Positions 47,560-58,607 of a DNA stretch of 64,000 nucleotides are shown here, piece after piece; position 1 is the stretch's first letter; each line of letters begins with the position of its first letter. This DNA is from Alitta virens (taxonomy: Eukaryota > Annelida > Polychaeta > Phyllodocida > Nereididae): positions 5,370,874-5,434,873 of the forward strand of contig OW028580.1 in the NCBI GenBank assembly GCA_932294295.1, in the 5' to 3' direction. Below the pieces are notes generated by a model. It had not been told where the DNA came from, searched no databases, and saw only the letters and a list, made by a program, of their open reading frames with translations. The position numbers were made by a program, and so were the translations under genes.

Positions 47560-47815
47560 TGCAATTGGTTTAATGGTATCACCATACAGTTTTACTGGAG
47601 GTCCCAGGTTCGAACCCCGACCCGGGCACTCGTCATGAGCTACAACTCAGCCAGATGTTGTTCTGATGAGACGTTAAATTGGTGGTCCCTTGTAATTAGT
47701 GTCTATGCTGAGGCAAGTTAAATACCATCAATGGAGTAAATGTGTAATATGGGTGGACTCCTATCTCTCTCTCTCACCTCATCAATCAACCCTTGATAGT
47801 GACTGCACTTTCCAT
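47560..47815 (+). mobile_element. SINE spanning the right border of the duplication
   Basis: A-box-like ggtttaatggtatcacc, B-box ggttcgaaccccg, body gatgagacgttaaattggtgg and a (ct)n tail. At 3018-3036 and 23020-23038 only its first part is present, cut at 'atggta', marking the duplication junction. Confidence 0.72.
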
Positions 47816-48662
47816 ACCTTCCTACTTTCCTACCTACCTATACACTTCAAATAGGTTTTAAACTCCCAGTTTTTTATGCTATTTTTGATATATACTGGGA
47901 ACACTGGAGAGCATCACACCACTAGATTAAACGGCATTACTACAGAAACAAAAGAACGGACTAGTCATTGTAGGCTTTGAAGTCAGTGGCAATGAATTGA
48001 AACCTTCTAAATCTTCTAGTCTGATTGCAGAGTGTGTCTGAAATGCCACAATCTAGAACTGCCTGATAGCTCTTGTGGTGAAGCTGAATTGAGCAATGAT
48101 GCACCAATCTGTCTCACTAGTCAACTGTGATTTGTTGGAATAGAGTATCTAGATCGAATCCCAGACCAGTTCCAGGTCAAAGCTGTATTGAATGATGTAC
48201 ATGTGTTTCTTGGAGTTATCTACTGATGTACTTTCTTATGAAGAACTTTCAACTTAAGCTTACCAGAGCCAGCCAAATATAGCCATAGCTAGCTGGAGAT
48301 ACCTAATAGGCGACTCGACTGCAACCTCACAAAAGCAACATATTGTTGATAGCTTTCTGAATTGTAAATGTGATTTGGGTTGTAACACGCGCACACTGCC
48401 TGTAATCAAATACCGTGCAGACATGATGAAGCTGAAGAATTAACAAGAATACATTATATCGTTATAAAGCACTTTAGTTATAGCATTCAGCAGACAGCTG
48501 TTAGAAATATAGGTGGTCTGGTTTAGTGATAGGCAACAGGGTATTTAATTAGTGGTCTAAGTCAAGCTTGGTTTAGTATGCTTTATTTATTTATTTATTA
48601 GAATGATAGAATATCTTTTCTATGAGACATTGGCAAGCTTCCCATATTTATCAGTTAGAGTG
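47816..48662. other. Intron B-C, unassigned
   Basis: No gene or clear repeat seen, other than short TTTA runs near 48587. Confidence 0.4.
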
Positions 48663-48837
48663 GTGGATTAGGGCTTTTACGTCCTGTATTTCTGACCTGA
48701 TGGGCTAAGGACAGGTACTGACCATGGCAATGAGACGCAGGATGAAACAGCCATCCAACATAGGCTCGACCGGGAATTGAACCTGGGACACAGTGGTTGG
48801 AAGCCCAGCGCGCTACCACCGAGCTAAGCCCCCGCCC
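48663..48837 (-). mobile_element. tRNA-derived SINE, reverse
   Basis: Tail, body, B-box (ggttcaattcccg) and A-box (cttagctcggtggtagcg) on the minus strand. A 6-bp direct repeat agagtg flanks it. Confidence 0.8.
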
Positions 48838-48863
48838 AGAGTGATATCATGGTGGTGGTGTGT

Positions 48864-49112
48864 AAAATTTTACTCGAGGATCCTCCCCCCGAACTGAAAT
48901 GTTGAGTAGCAATAAATCTGAATTCCCCAAAACACAACTCCAACAAAAATACTAATACGACTTTTCCACCGGTCTCGAGTTTTGTTTTTTCAACGTGACT
49001 GCGTGTTTGGGGTTAATATAGATAGATAGGTAGAGAGTGAGAGAGTGAGAGAGATAGATAGATAGATAGATAGATAGAGAGACAGATAGATAAATAGACA
49101 GATAGATGGTGG
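48864..49112 (-). repeat. Inverted copy of the unit (CTAT)n segment
   Basis: Reverse complement of 40023-40267 with the same number of tetranucleotides and the unit B variant (cagtcacg, not cagtctcg). It lies between two reverse SINEs. Confidence 0.85.
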
Positions 49113-49276
49113 GTCGTGGATTAGGGCTTTACATCCTGTATTTCTGCACTTGATGGGCTAATTAGGACAGGCAGGGACCATGGCAATAAGTTGATGGATG
49201 AAACAGCCTTCCAATGTAGGCTCGACCAGTGGTAAAAAGCACAGTGCGCTATCACTGAGCTAGGCCCCCACCCCTT
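49113..49276 (-). mobile_element. tRNA-derived SINE with deleted B-box, reverse
   Basis: Same family; the B-box is missing between 'gctcgacc' and 'agtggtaaaaagc', so it should be transcriptionally dead. Confidence 0.75.
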
Positions 49277-49329
49277 GGAGTGGTTTCATACTATTATGTC
49301 TATTAGATGGGTATTAGAGCATTGGCCAG

Positions 49330-49545
49330 TTCCTCTGAAGTTCCGGGATTCAATGGTGGATGCAGTCTTATTGTCTGTGATCTGACTAGCATGGATTTCA
49401 TCCGTCTTAATTTTATTTCCAGTTGCTCTTATCTATGAAAGGTGTCTGTGCTGAGGCTAGTGAAACATGCCATTCATAAGGTAAATGAGAAACAAGCCAT
49501 GGACTCCCATCTCTCTGTTTCCCTTTTTATCAATCAATTTTCAGG
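49330..49545 (+). mobile_element. SINE remnant (body tgtgctgaggctagtgaaa)
   Basis: Diverged match to the body and (ct)n tail of the SINE at 47560-47815. Confidence 0.45.
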
Positions 49546-49914
49546 ATCAGCCAGCAAGAACTAAACATAGTTACTGGGTGAAAAATTGACAATCTATAGT
49601 TACCTGTAATACTGTTTCTCACATACAGGATTTAAATGTGTCCAGAAGTGAGTCAAGCGAAACTTCTCCTTTACGGCCACCCTAAGACCAACTATTTTGG
49701 TCTTAACAGCCGACTGGTCTTAATATTGCGGTCAAATACAATGGCTAGATAGGGTCCAGAAAATGTCTTAATTGTGAGGTGTTCTTAGTAGTGAAGTGGT
49801 GATGATGCGGTCTGTCCAGTTAAACATTCTTAAAAGTATTGTCCAAGCATTTTCTTAAATTGAAACAATAAGTTTGAATACAAGGTCGTAAAGCTGACAA
49901 ACTTAATAGATGAA

Positions 49915-50222
49915 GTTAAGGTGTTCGCCTGCTAACCCGCAACGTTGTTCGTTCAAACCCCCACTATGGCATCGAGGAGTTGAGCAGATCCTCTTCAACC
50001 ATTGCCTCACCCCACCCGGCCAGGTGTAGGTACTTGGTATTAGGCACCCACAGTGATGGCACTGGTGTAAGCTCTTGAGCCCCCGCGGCTAACCCCATGC
50101 TCACGGCTGAATACCCAGGGAGTTGAGAAAGACTCTAGATTGGCCTGCCAAGGATGTAATTGTGCAGTCACCTGAGACTGTGTAGTGCGATGACAGACTA
50201 TAAACATTTACATTTACAAAAT
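49915..50222 (+). mobile_element. tRNA-derived SINE, third family
   Basis: Shares gtgttcgcctgcta, tatggcatcgaggagttg, ggcacccacagtgat and gttgagaaagactct with the better copy at 56596-56928. 5' end truncated. Confidence 0.72.
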
Positions 50223-52446
50223 GACTAACGGCTAAGCTGCTAGACACAGTCAAATTGCCTAAAATCTTAGTCAAAAATATTATTTATTACCACGTACAAG
50301 GCTGTGCCATTATTTGACAAGTAAAGCTGACTAACTTTTAACAAAAATGGTCCTTCTAGACAGAGTCAAATTATCTTGAGATCTTAATCACCTCACTCAC
50401 AGTGAAAATAAAAGGTTGACTCAAACATCTCTACTGAGAACGATGTTTCTGGCTGAGAAGATTTGGGGTAAAGAGTACAGGGGCATAACGTGAACATGTA
50501 ACAAATGTCATGGCCATTGAATTTTTACCTAATTAAGCTAAAGATCCCTGACATTTCAATGACATTTCATGCACTATGATTAGGAAAATGAAGAATGCAT
50601 GAGTGGATTCTTCAAGGAAGCAGCAGTTGCCATGGCAACGCATGAAATGTAATTGCATTTGTAGCAGCGTGCTGGGGGGCTGGGTGAAGTCCATGGGCAT
50701 GTAGTATCCTCTCTGTCAAAATTAATCAGATTATGGTCCGCCAAAGCCTCTCCTCCTTGAACATGTCACTTTGTCCCATGGTTAAACCGAGGATAAGATG
50801 GACTCTGTAGTAGCATGTTAATATTGGTGGCTTTTTGATGGCAATTGATGGAGATATTAAGGACATGATTGCACAGGCTGCCTCTCAAATTCAATCCAAA
50901 GATGCTTCAAGGGAGGGAAAGTTGGCAAGGAATTTAATTGATCTTGATGTATGGGAGTATGGCATGTGTGATGAGGCAGAGAAAGGTACATTGTACAAGC
51001 ACAATGATAGTTTTTGCCACTAGTGACAGTTGGTTGATGACAGAGAGATGGGTCATGCCATGCTGCACTATTGCTACACGGGTGGTGTCTTTCACTTGCT
51101 TGTGCATAGCTACAGAGTACAAGTGCTGGTCTAGTATGATGATGTCAAATAATGCAGCTTGATAATAGCAATAATTTAGCTTACAAAGAATGTCTATAGT
51201 AGGGAATCACACCCCGAATATCCAGATATTTTTGTTTAATATCACTACACATTAATATCTTCTAAATAAAATATTTCTGTTGCTGAAATGTACACATGTA
51301 CTTTAAAACTAAAAAAACAGCTGCTTGTAAATTCCATCAAGTAAAAACATTCAGCTTCCATTGTTCCTCCTACGACAAATTTATGTATTTATGTTCAACT
51401 TCATATATATGCAGGCTTACAGCGCCAAGTGGCATTCTAACTAAAGACATATGTAGCTAGACGCTGGCTAATGTTTCTACTGAGAATTCTTTGGATGAAG
51501 AAGAAATGTTATCAGGTGGGAATGTATCCTTCTGTTGTAGCATAAAAGCAGTTTGTTTACATCTCTTCTTAACAGATTTTTACCACGTTTTTCCCTTAGC
51601 AGCAGAAGTGCAAAAACTAGAATAAGCATTCTGATTACAACCATACAACCAAAAAGATACTTGATACACTGAAAACTTTTCTGACGAAGATTTTTAGCTA
51701 TTTTGATAGTGTAGACAGGGACTGACCCCTGCAATCTACAGCCATATTCCTTTATTTTAATTCACTCAGCCTCAGTCAATGTTGATGACGGTAACAAACA
51801 GTCATTTTTACTGAGGAAATAAGAGCTATTGTCATTATGACAAAGATTTGTTGCTTAACCATAGGCATAGGGTCTGCCATTTTGGACACTGTCAGAGATG
51901 GCTAAACAAATTTTCATTATTCCAGCCCATCTGCTTAGGATTTTACCTATTATTATAATGCTCATATAATCCAAAATATTATACTCAAATTTTGAGATTT
52001 TGTGTTGAGCTTTCTGTTTTTACAGCCAATAAACAACAATACAATACAATAGAAAATGACCCCAAATTACATTGATAAGACAGGCATTTGGTGCTGTCAA
52101 AAAGCTGCAATTTCAGTGCTACCAGTTCTCATTACTAACATACAATAAGTACAGTTAGCACACTATTACAAGTATTGTGTGGTATTCCAATAAAATGTTA
52201 ATCAGCTTATTAGTTTTCATATATTCCAGATCTAATCCATAATGCAAGCTATGCCTTCTGGGACTACCATGACTTATTTCGTATTCCAAATTTTCCATTG
52301 GCCGTGAGGACATGTTTAAAGGACGAAGATAATCAAGGCAAATTTACCTTGTCTGCCACTGTTTACTAAAGACTCAATGAGGCAAATATGGTTTGAATGA
52401 TGAAATATTGGAGAAGAGCAAAACAAACAAAAGATTATTTACTCAC
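50223..52446. other. Intron B-C, mostly unassigned
   Basis: Contains a perfect X-box (50626-50639). A 62-codon ORF at 50835-51023 has a possible donor at its end, but I see nothing to support it as an exon. Confidence 0.35.
50626..50639. promoter_or_regulatory. Perfect RFX X-box palindrome
   Basis: GTTGCCATGGCAAC, the full 14-bp inverted repeat bound by RFX factors, within the B-C intron. Confidence 0.5.
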
Positions 52447-52544
52447 CCCAACCCCCAGCCACCACAGAACTGGGGTAAAGATGATGTCAGACCGAAGCTC
52501 CAAGAAACTGTCAATCTCCGAGCCCAAAACACACAGCACACAGC
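52447..52544 (-). CDS. Tetraspan membrane protein, exon B (helix 1 end, first loop, helix 2 start)
   Basis: 98-nt internal exon with acceptor ttctatttccag|GCTG and donor GTTGGG|GTGAGT. With the single base left by exon A the first codon is GGC, and the frame then runs 32 codons without a stop. It completes helix 1 (CVLCVLG), crosses a short acidic loop (SEIDSFLELRSD) and enters helix 2 (TPVLWWLGVG). Of the other two frames one has a stop; the remaining open one does not fit the phase of exon A. The donor is phase 0, as exon C needs. The intron directly upstream in the transcript is a long polypyrimidine tract (positions 52571-53046 on the plus strand are nearly all purine). The exon is single copy and lies outside the duplication. 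Confidence 0.72.
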
Positions 52545-52570
52545 CTGGAAATAGAAGCAAATGGTGAATT

Positions 52571-52648
52571 GAGGAGTAGGAGGAAGAAGAGGGGGAGGAA
52601 GAGGAGGAGGAGGAGTAAGAGGAGAATAAGGATGATGTGGAGGAGGTG

Positions 52649-52681
<33 letters not shown>

Positions 52682-53046
52682 AAGGTGGAGGAGGAGGAGG
52701 AGAAAGAAGAGGAGGAGGAAGAGGAGGACGAGAAGCAGGAGGAGGAGGATGAGGAAAAGGTGGAGGAGGAGGAGGAAGAAGAGGAGGAGGAAGAGGAGGA
52801 CGAGAAGCAGGAGGAGGAGGATGAGGAGGAGGAAGAGGAGGAGGAGGAGGAGGAGGAGGAGGAAGAGGAGGAGGAGAAGCAGGAGGAGGAGGAAGAGGAG
52901 GAAGAGGAGGAAGAGGAGGAAGAGGAGGAAGAGGAGGAAGAGGAAGAGGAGGAGGAAAAGGAGGAGGAGGATGAGGAAGAGGAGGAGTAGGAGGAAGAGG
53001 AGGAGGAGGAAATGGTGGAGGAAAAGGAGGAGGAAGAGGAGGGGGA
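52571..53046. repeat. 476-bp purine tract (GGA/GAA)n next to exon B
   Basis: Almost pure G and A on the plus strand with few interruptions. In the transcript it is a polypyrimidine tract that ends 26 nt before exon B. The long Arg/Lys- and Glu-rich ORFs here are translations of the repeat. Confidence 0.92.
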
Positions 53047-53342
53047 CAGATATGTTATGGAACTGTTATGCAGCTAGGTAGCCTGATGGTTAATGCATCC
53101 GCAAATTGTACATTGACTTGTTGACCAGCTCTACTGAAAGTCCGAAGTATTTTTTTTTATAGTCGGTTACACCACTCATGCAGTCTCAACCGACTTTTCA
53201 ATTACACCCTTGGCAGGCCTTTTCAAGCATGAGCCTTTCTTAACTCCCTGGGGAGTATACAGCTGGGCAGTCGTAGTCAGCGCACACAGGCTAAGCACTG
53301 TACAATTGCCATCTCTAAATCAAGTACCCATTAGCAGCTGGG

Positions 53343-53516
53343 GTGGGGGCCTAGCTCAGTGGCAGCATGCTGGGCTTCCAACCACTAGGTCCCGGGTTCA
53401 ATTCTCGGTCGAGCCTATGTTTCATCCTTCGTCTCATTGCCATGGTCCCTACCTGTCCTAATTAGCCCATCAGGTGCAGAAATACAGGACATAAAGCCCG
53501 AATCCACCACCACCAC
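53343..53516 (+). mobile_element. tRNA-derived SINE with perfect 14-bp TSD
   Basis: Target duplications cattagcagctggg at 53329-53342 and 53517-53530. A-box gcctagctcagtggcag, B-box ggttcaattctc; a short deletion follows 'gagcctatg'. Confidence 0.9.
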
Positions 53517-53559
53517 CATTAGCAGCTGGGTAGAGTGAAGCAGTGGTTTATAAGATGAT

Positions 53560-53900
53560 CTACTCTTTTCTTCTATGCCGTAGCTGGGCTTGAACCCACG
53601 ACCATGTGCATATGAGTCCTGCACCATATACACTAGGCCATGGCACCACCTAAACGGCGCCTCGTAATTCTTAGTGAATTACATCGCAGCTGGATGTCGA
53701 TCGAATTAGATGTTTAATTGGAGGTGCCTCGTACTCAGTGTCATTGTTGAGACAAGTAAAAGACACCACCCATGGGCGAATGTGTAACGTTGTGAGGACT
53801 CCTAGCATAATCATCTGATCATTACGTCTGCCTCTGGCAGCTGCTGATATAAGCTGACTAAGTTTCAGACCAGTGGCATCCAGACATTGTATATATAATC
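53560..53900 (+). mobile_element. SINE with an antisense tRNA-like segment
   Basis: On the minus strand 53573-53652 resembles a tRNA (ccatggcctagtgtatatgg, B-box gggttcaagccc). On the plus strand the following body (ttaattggaggtgcctcg, tgttgagacaagtaaaaga) matches the 47560-47815 family. The join may be a composite of two elements. Confidence 0.5.
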
Positions 53901-55495
53901 ATGATAATAGCAAACTTTACTCAAAGGCAGTTGCCTGGGATTAAATACGTCCTTGATTACTTTAGTTGTGAACTTAACGAATCTATTAGCAGTTGATTAG
54001 TGTATGTTAAAGCAGCTAAGCCTAGCTGTTTTAGACTTTCAACTCTTGAAATATACGCTACGCTCTTTGCAACATAATTCATGTACATGCACACACTATG
54101 TGAAGTAGCATTTTGATGATAATGTACTTCCATGCATTGGTGTTCTTCTATTGCCAAAGTTTCAAAAAGCTCTTCTTATCTTGCTTAATCCCCTTGTATC
54201 ATAAGCTTAGACCACACAATACATTTGGTGTGGCAACTCCAACTTGTGCAAGAAAAAATCTTGGAGAGCCTAGCTTGTTTTGGTTTCAAATTAAGTCAGA
54301 TTACAACATTAATCCCCAGCTGATGATGTTATCAAAGCAATGATTCAGTCTGCACTGCACCGGCTCCAGGAACTGGGTTTGGTAGAACGAGAAATGGAAA
54401 AAATGTGGAACTGTGGTAATTCCAACACAACAGTAATTCCTGTTTAAAGAGGATGTTTTGAGGGTGTGTGCTGAGCATAAAGATAAGGAGATGTCACTAA
54501 GAAGATGAAATGGCACACTGCAACAATTATAGCAAAGTAAAGAGGAATAGTATCTAATCACCGTGTGTCATCACCTCACAGCCCAGCGACCTCATTATGA
54601 ATCTTATCTGCTAGTTTACCTAGGTAAACAAAATGATTGGTTAAACTACGTAGCCGATAGGCTGAGTAAAGACTTAAGAAAAGTTCTCTTCCACAAGAAT
54701 ATTCCTTTTCAAAAAAAGAATAGATACCTGGCTTTGTGTGTAGAATGCCAGCAGCACTAGGCCTACAATGTAAACACCTTAATACAGTATGATGGCTACT
54801 GCCTCATTGAGACCGGTGTTATTGCCTTGTATACTCCATTCTTTACTCAGAATTTAAAAATGTTTATTTATCTATTGTATAAATATAAATTCTACACATT
54901 TTCCTGAACAATTCAGTCTTTTTTAGACGAAAATCGGACGAATATTAAGGGAGCAGCAGCCTTTTAATATATACGATCCCGTGGACGATTTGTATGACAT
55001 AAAAAAATCACGGATTTTGACAGGCTTGAATTTGTACTATAATCACACTTTTCTCGGCTTCTACTGGTCGGATCTTCGTCAAATTTGGTTGTATTACGGT
55101 TCTAATGGTGTGCAATTTACAGCTGACAGAATTTACTTATTTTGTGAAACCAAGCTATCCCCCTCCTTGCTTACGCTGCCTACGCTGCTGCTGCGTTGAC
55201 CTATAAATCTTCACTCTCAGAGCGTGTGTTCACATATACCTGGACTATCATAAAACATACTGTGATAGTTCTATACTTGATAAAGGCCTAGGCCCAGGTA
55301 TAAAAATACAGGAGAAATGGATTCATATTTTTTTAACTTAAGCCAGCCTACAGACTATAAGAGAAATTGATAAATTTACCTTAGATGATTTAACGAGCAA
55401 AACATGCACATAATTAGGTCGCTTGGCTGTGAGGTGACGACACACGGTGTAATGGTGGCACCATTCTTAGCAAAACCAGATTATGAGATCCATTT
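53901..55495. other. Intron A-B, unassigned
   Basis: AT-rich, with only short ORFs. Nothing recognised. Confidence 0.4.
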
Positions 55496-56110
55496 CCCAG
55501 ATAGCATTCCAAATCGGGACAACATCATTTCTAAATTGGCCACAATCGAGACAATGGTAGTATTTGACTGGGCTTTTTCGTGGAGCACTTATGTTTCGTA
55601 AAGCACAAAGTGTATTCGACTGGAGGTTACAAAGAAATCGTAAATTTTTGTGAAGCACAAATATTCACGAAGAAAAAAGTGTGTTTACAAACCTCTGTAA
55701 ACCGAGTCACGTGTGGGCAAAACTGTAATGGAGAGCGTCGCCGATTCGCATCTTTATTTTACGAAAAAAAGATATCGTCGTTGATTCAATTCACACCATA
55801 AGCTACAAATATATTTTTGTTCAGAAGGAACTTGGAATTTTGAAAATGTATTACGAAGCGAGGACGCTAATGACCATGGAGTCTCTAGTGATTGGACAAT
55901 GCAATGTATTTGATTTTTTGTCAGTGTGTCAAGGCGCAAATTCCCAGAATTTTATTTGACTGGGAAATCTACGTAGAGCACAGAACTGCCACTGCGCAAG
56001 TGGGCGTGGCCTAAATGTACTTCACGGAAAACTCCCAGTCGAATATCACCAATGTCACATCAACATTGCTGATGTCGCAAGGATGTCGATCCGATCTGAC
56101 ATGTGTGGGT
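55496..56110. mobile_element. Nested MITEs
   Basis: An outer gatagcattcc MITE (left half 55496-55560, right half from 56046) is split by an inner element at 55561-56045 whose ends are tatttgactggg and its inverse cccagtcgaata (11 of 12 matching). The inner part shares 'ggagagcgtcgccgattc' with the TTAA MITE at 33814-34330. Confidence 0.65.
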
Positions 56111-56194
56111 TTAATGTCAAATCACAAGATCAGGTTGCTGCGAAATATTGATGGTACTGATATGCTGTATCGCTTTATAAAATAATTTTTAGCA

Positions 56195-56330
56195 TTATGT
56201 GGACTCCAACTCTTGCTAATCATTACATCTGCCTCTGGTAGCTGGCCATGTATGGTAAGCCGACTAAGCTTCAGATAAGTAGCATTTAGATATATGAAAA
56301 TGTAGACATTGACATTGACTAAATAAATAT
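56195..56330 (+). mobile_element. SINE tail remnant
   Basis: cattacatctgcctctggtagctgg ... aagcttcagataagtagc matches the 3' part of the SINE at 53560-53900. Confidence 0.5.
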
Positions 56331-56595
56331 GAAATGGCTCATCAACAGACCTATATAAAACGTAAATTAATATAAAGCATGATTATGTACTTAAGGTAAA
56401 AGCCAGTTTTTGCCTGGATCCTGCATTCGATACGTTGTCAGGACACCCTTCAATATTTCATTTTTAGTCAGAATTAGGTCACCTTAAACAGTTGTCATGT
56501 AATGGTGCCTTTTTGTCAGCTCTCATCCTGATGCAGGTTGAAGACAATTGGCTCAGTATAGTCACATTAATATTCAAACTCGCTCAATACCATGG

Positions 56596-56928
56596 GATGC
56601 CGTGGTCTAGTGGTTACGGTGTTCGCCTGCTATCCGCAAGGTTGTGGGTTCGAAACCCCACCATGGCATCGAGGAGTTGGGCAGATCCTCATCAACCATT
56701 GCCTCACCCCACCCAGATGCAATGGGTACTTGGCATTAGGCACCCACAGTGATTGTACTGGTGTGAGCTCTTGAGCCCCTGCGGTTAACCCCGTGTCCAA
56801 GACTGAATACTCTCCAGGGAGTTGAGAAAGACTCTGGATTGGCCTGTTAAGGGTCTAATTGTAAAGTCTGTTGAAACTGCTTGAGCGGTGATTCTAGACT
56901 ATAACTAAGAAATAATAATAATAATAAA
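56596..56928 (+). mobile_element. tRNA-derived SINE, third family, complete
   Basis: A tRNA-like head at 56596-56670 has a 7-bp acceptor-type stem (gatgccg / tggcatc) and a B-box (gggttcgaaacccc). The body and an (ata)n tail follow. The attached body and a second copy at 49915 argue for a SINE, not a tRNA gene. Confidence 0.8.
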
Positions 56929-57727
56929 ACAGTACGACAAACTGTACGATAATCCATGGGATGTACTGTCAAGAATAACAAAATAGGCGATTTGTGTCAT
57001 GTCTTTTACAAGGTTCATGCAAAAGGGTCATACAAAAGCAGTAGAAAGAAAATGTAAGAGCAAGATAGAGGAATCAGACAGCATAAGATGAGGGGCTAAA
57101 TAAACCATGGCAGATCATCCATATTCACTTAATTAGGCACACTTACGGAAACTTGTACCTTATTTTCTCAATGAGAAATCAGGCTCAGATGAAAAACCAG
57201 TTTTTATTCAATCTATGAAATATAGATCAGCAAAGTGTAATGTTGTTCAGACCATTCAATTTCCATACTACTCAAATAAGTAATGGCCACACATTTACAT
57301 ATAGCAAGAAGCCAGAACTAAAATGTTACTCTTGCTGAGATGCAATCAACGAAGTACGGCAGTTCTGATTAAGATTGGCATCTACATCAGTGAGCTAGCC
57401 TCTCAAATCAGAGGCATTTTCAGCCTCCTAATCACAGTGGTTACCGTACCATACTCACGAATGATATATATGGCAAGCCTCATCGCCAACAAGCCCAGTG
57501 CCATTAGTAATTGTGATAATGGCAAACTTTTTTACCCTCCTGCAAATAACCCTCCTTATATAATCACTGTAAGTTATGAGACCTTGTACACCACATGCCA
57601 AAAGTAAGGAGTCGATCACAGATTATACTGCAGTGTAAAATATAACAGATCAAGCTTTACCAAAGTAAAGGTTCCCCGCCCCCCTCGATGATTTGTCCAA
57701 TGTCTGTTCTGGGAGTTGACACGAATC
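56929..57727. other. Intron A-B, unassigned, one GC-richer ORF pair
   Basis: 57323-57607 is open for 94 codons on the plus strand, and a small minus-strand ORF (MALGLLAMRLAIYIIREYG) overlaps it. Neither has convincing splice or start context, so no gene is called. Confidence 0.3.
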
Positions 57728-57731
57728 TTAA

Positions 57732-58111
57732 AGGTGCACTGTCTGTCAAAATGACAGTGGCCAAAATCTATTGCATTCAATTCATTTTCTTCTTAATACT
57801 GATTACCTACCATCTGAGTTTTTCTGGGTTCACAGTTTCTCTATGAAATAAATAAACTTCACCTGGCATTAAATTTTTCATGCCATCAAAAATTGCCGGT
57901 TTGTTTACGTTGCACTTACTTTTATGGCCACTGACATGAAAACGAGGCACAAATGAACATCATTAGCATCCTTGCTTCATTCCGTATGTACAAATACATT
58001 TCGCTTATGGTGTGAATTGAAACAACTCCGATCTAATTTTTTGATTTAGAAGAATTTTATTTTATTTGGATAGCTTTTTAGGTGGTACAAAAACCGACTA
58101 ACAATGCAGCT
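57732..58111. mobile_element. TTAA MITE, 380 bp, unique region
   Basis: TTAA at 57728-57731 and 58112-58115; ends aggtgcactgtctgtcaa and agctgcattgttagtcgg. Reverse-oriented relative of the unit B element at 33814-34330. Confidence 0.82.
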
Positions 58112-58607
58112 TTAAGTTTCAATCACGTATATCACAGTGTCGTATTAAACTTAACACAGCTTATGTAAACACACTTTTTAAATATAATTTTACTCGCCAC
58201 CTGCTCTTCATCACAACTCTGTTTCACCGTTACATAGCACGACATGTTTAGAATTTTCCTCATTTAGTTCTTGTCTATTTGACACTTTCAACTATGTGTG
58301 ATGACATACTCATTCTAGATACCAAGTGTCTATTACTAATAATTATATAATTATTCAAATGTCCATAATGACCATAACTTTTCAATAAATTACAGAGCAT
58401 AGCTGCATGGACTGATAAAAAAAAAAAGGATTTTTGGGTTTCGTCTATTTTCATACTATTTCTTCGCAGCCAAAATTATTCGTTCGAAAAACTTACGATG
58501 CATCTAGTTTAAAAACAAGTTAATCCCGATATGCTATCTTTCGAAACTACCAATTTGTTCATCATCCCAACATTTTGGCATGTGGTGTACTTCCCCATTA
58601 CACTCAC

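Larger units (their letters stand above)
23039..47578. repeat. Tandem segmental-duplication unit B (24,540 bp)
   Basis: Second complete unit. It is longer than unit A mainly because it has 3.64 kb absent from A (34703-38345), a 517-bp TTAA MITE (33814-34330), a 322-bp MITE (27381-27702), a SINE (46240-46426), another TTAA MITE (44502-44907) and an extra SINE-head duplication near 47.09 kb. It is shorter in the GATAA repeat and in the 27-bp repeat. Beyond 47578 the SINE at the border continues intact into unique DNA. Confidence 0.9.

Noticed and set aside
52569..53081. 170-codon Arg/Lys-rich and 117-codon Glu-rich ORFs
   Set aside because: Both are translations of one purine repeat in different frames, with no start context or domain.
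53573..53652. Possible tRNA (CAT anticodon-like) on the minus strand
   Set aside because: Embedded in a SINE-like repeat and I could not close a proper cloverleaf by eye.
56596..56670. Possible tRNA gene
   Set aside because: The T-arm is imperfect, the segment is followed by a SINE body and (ata)n tail, and a second copy at 49915 shares that body.
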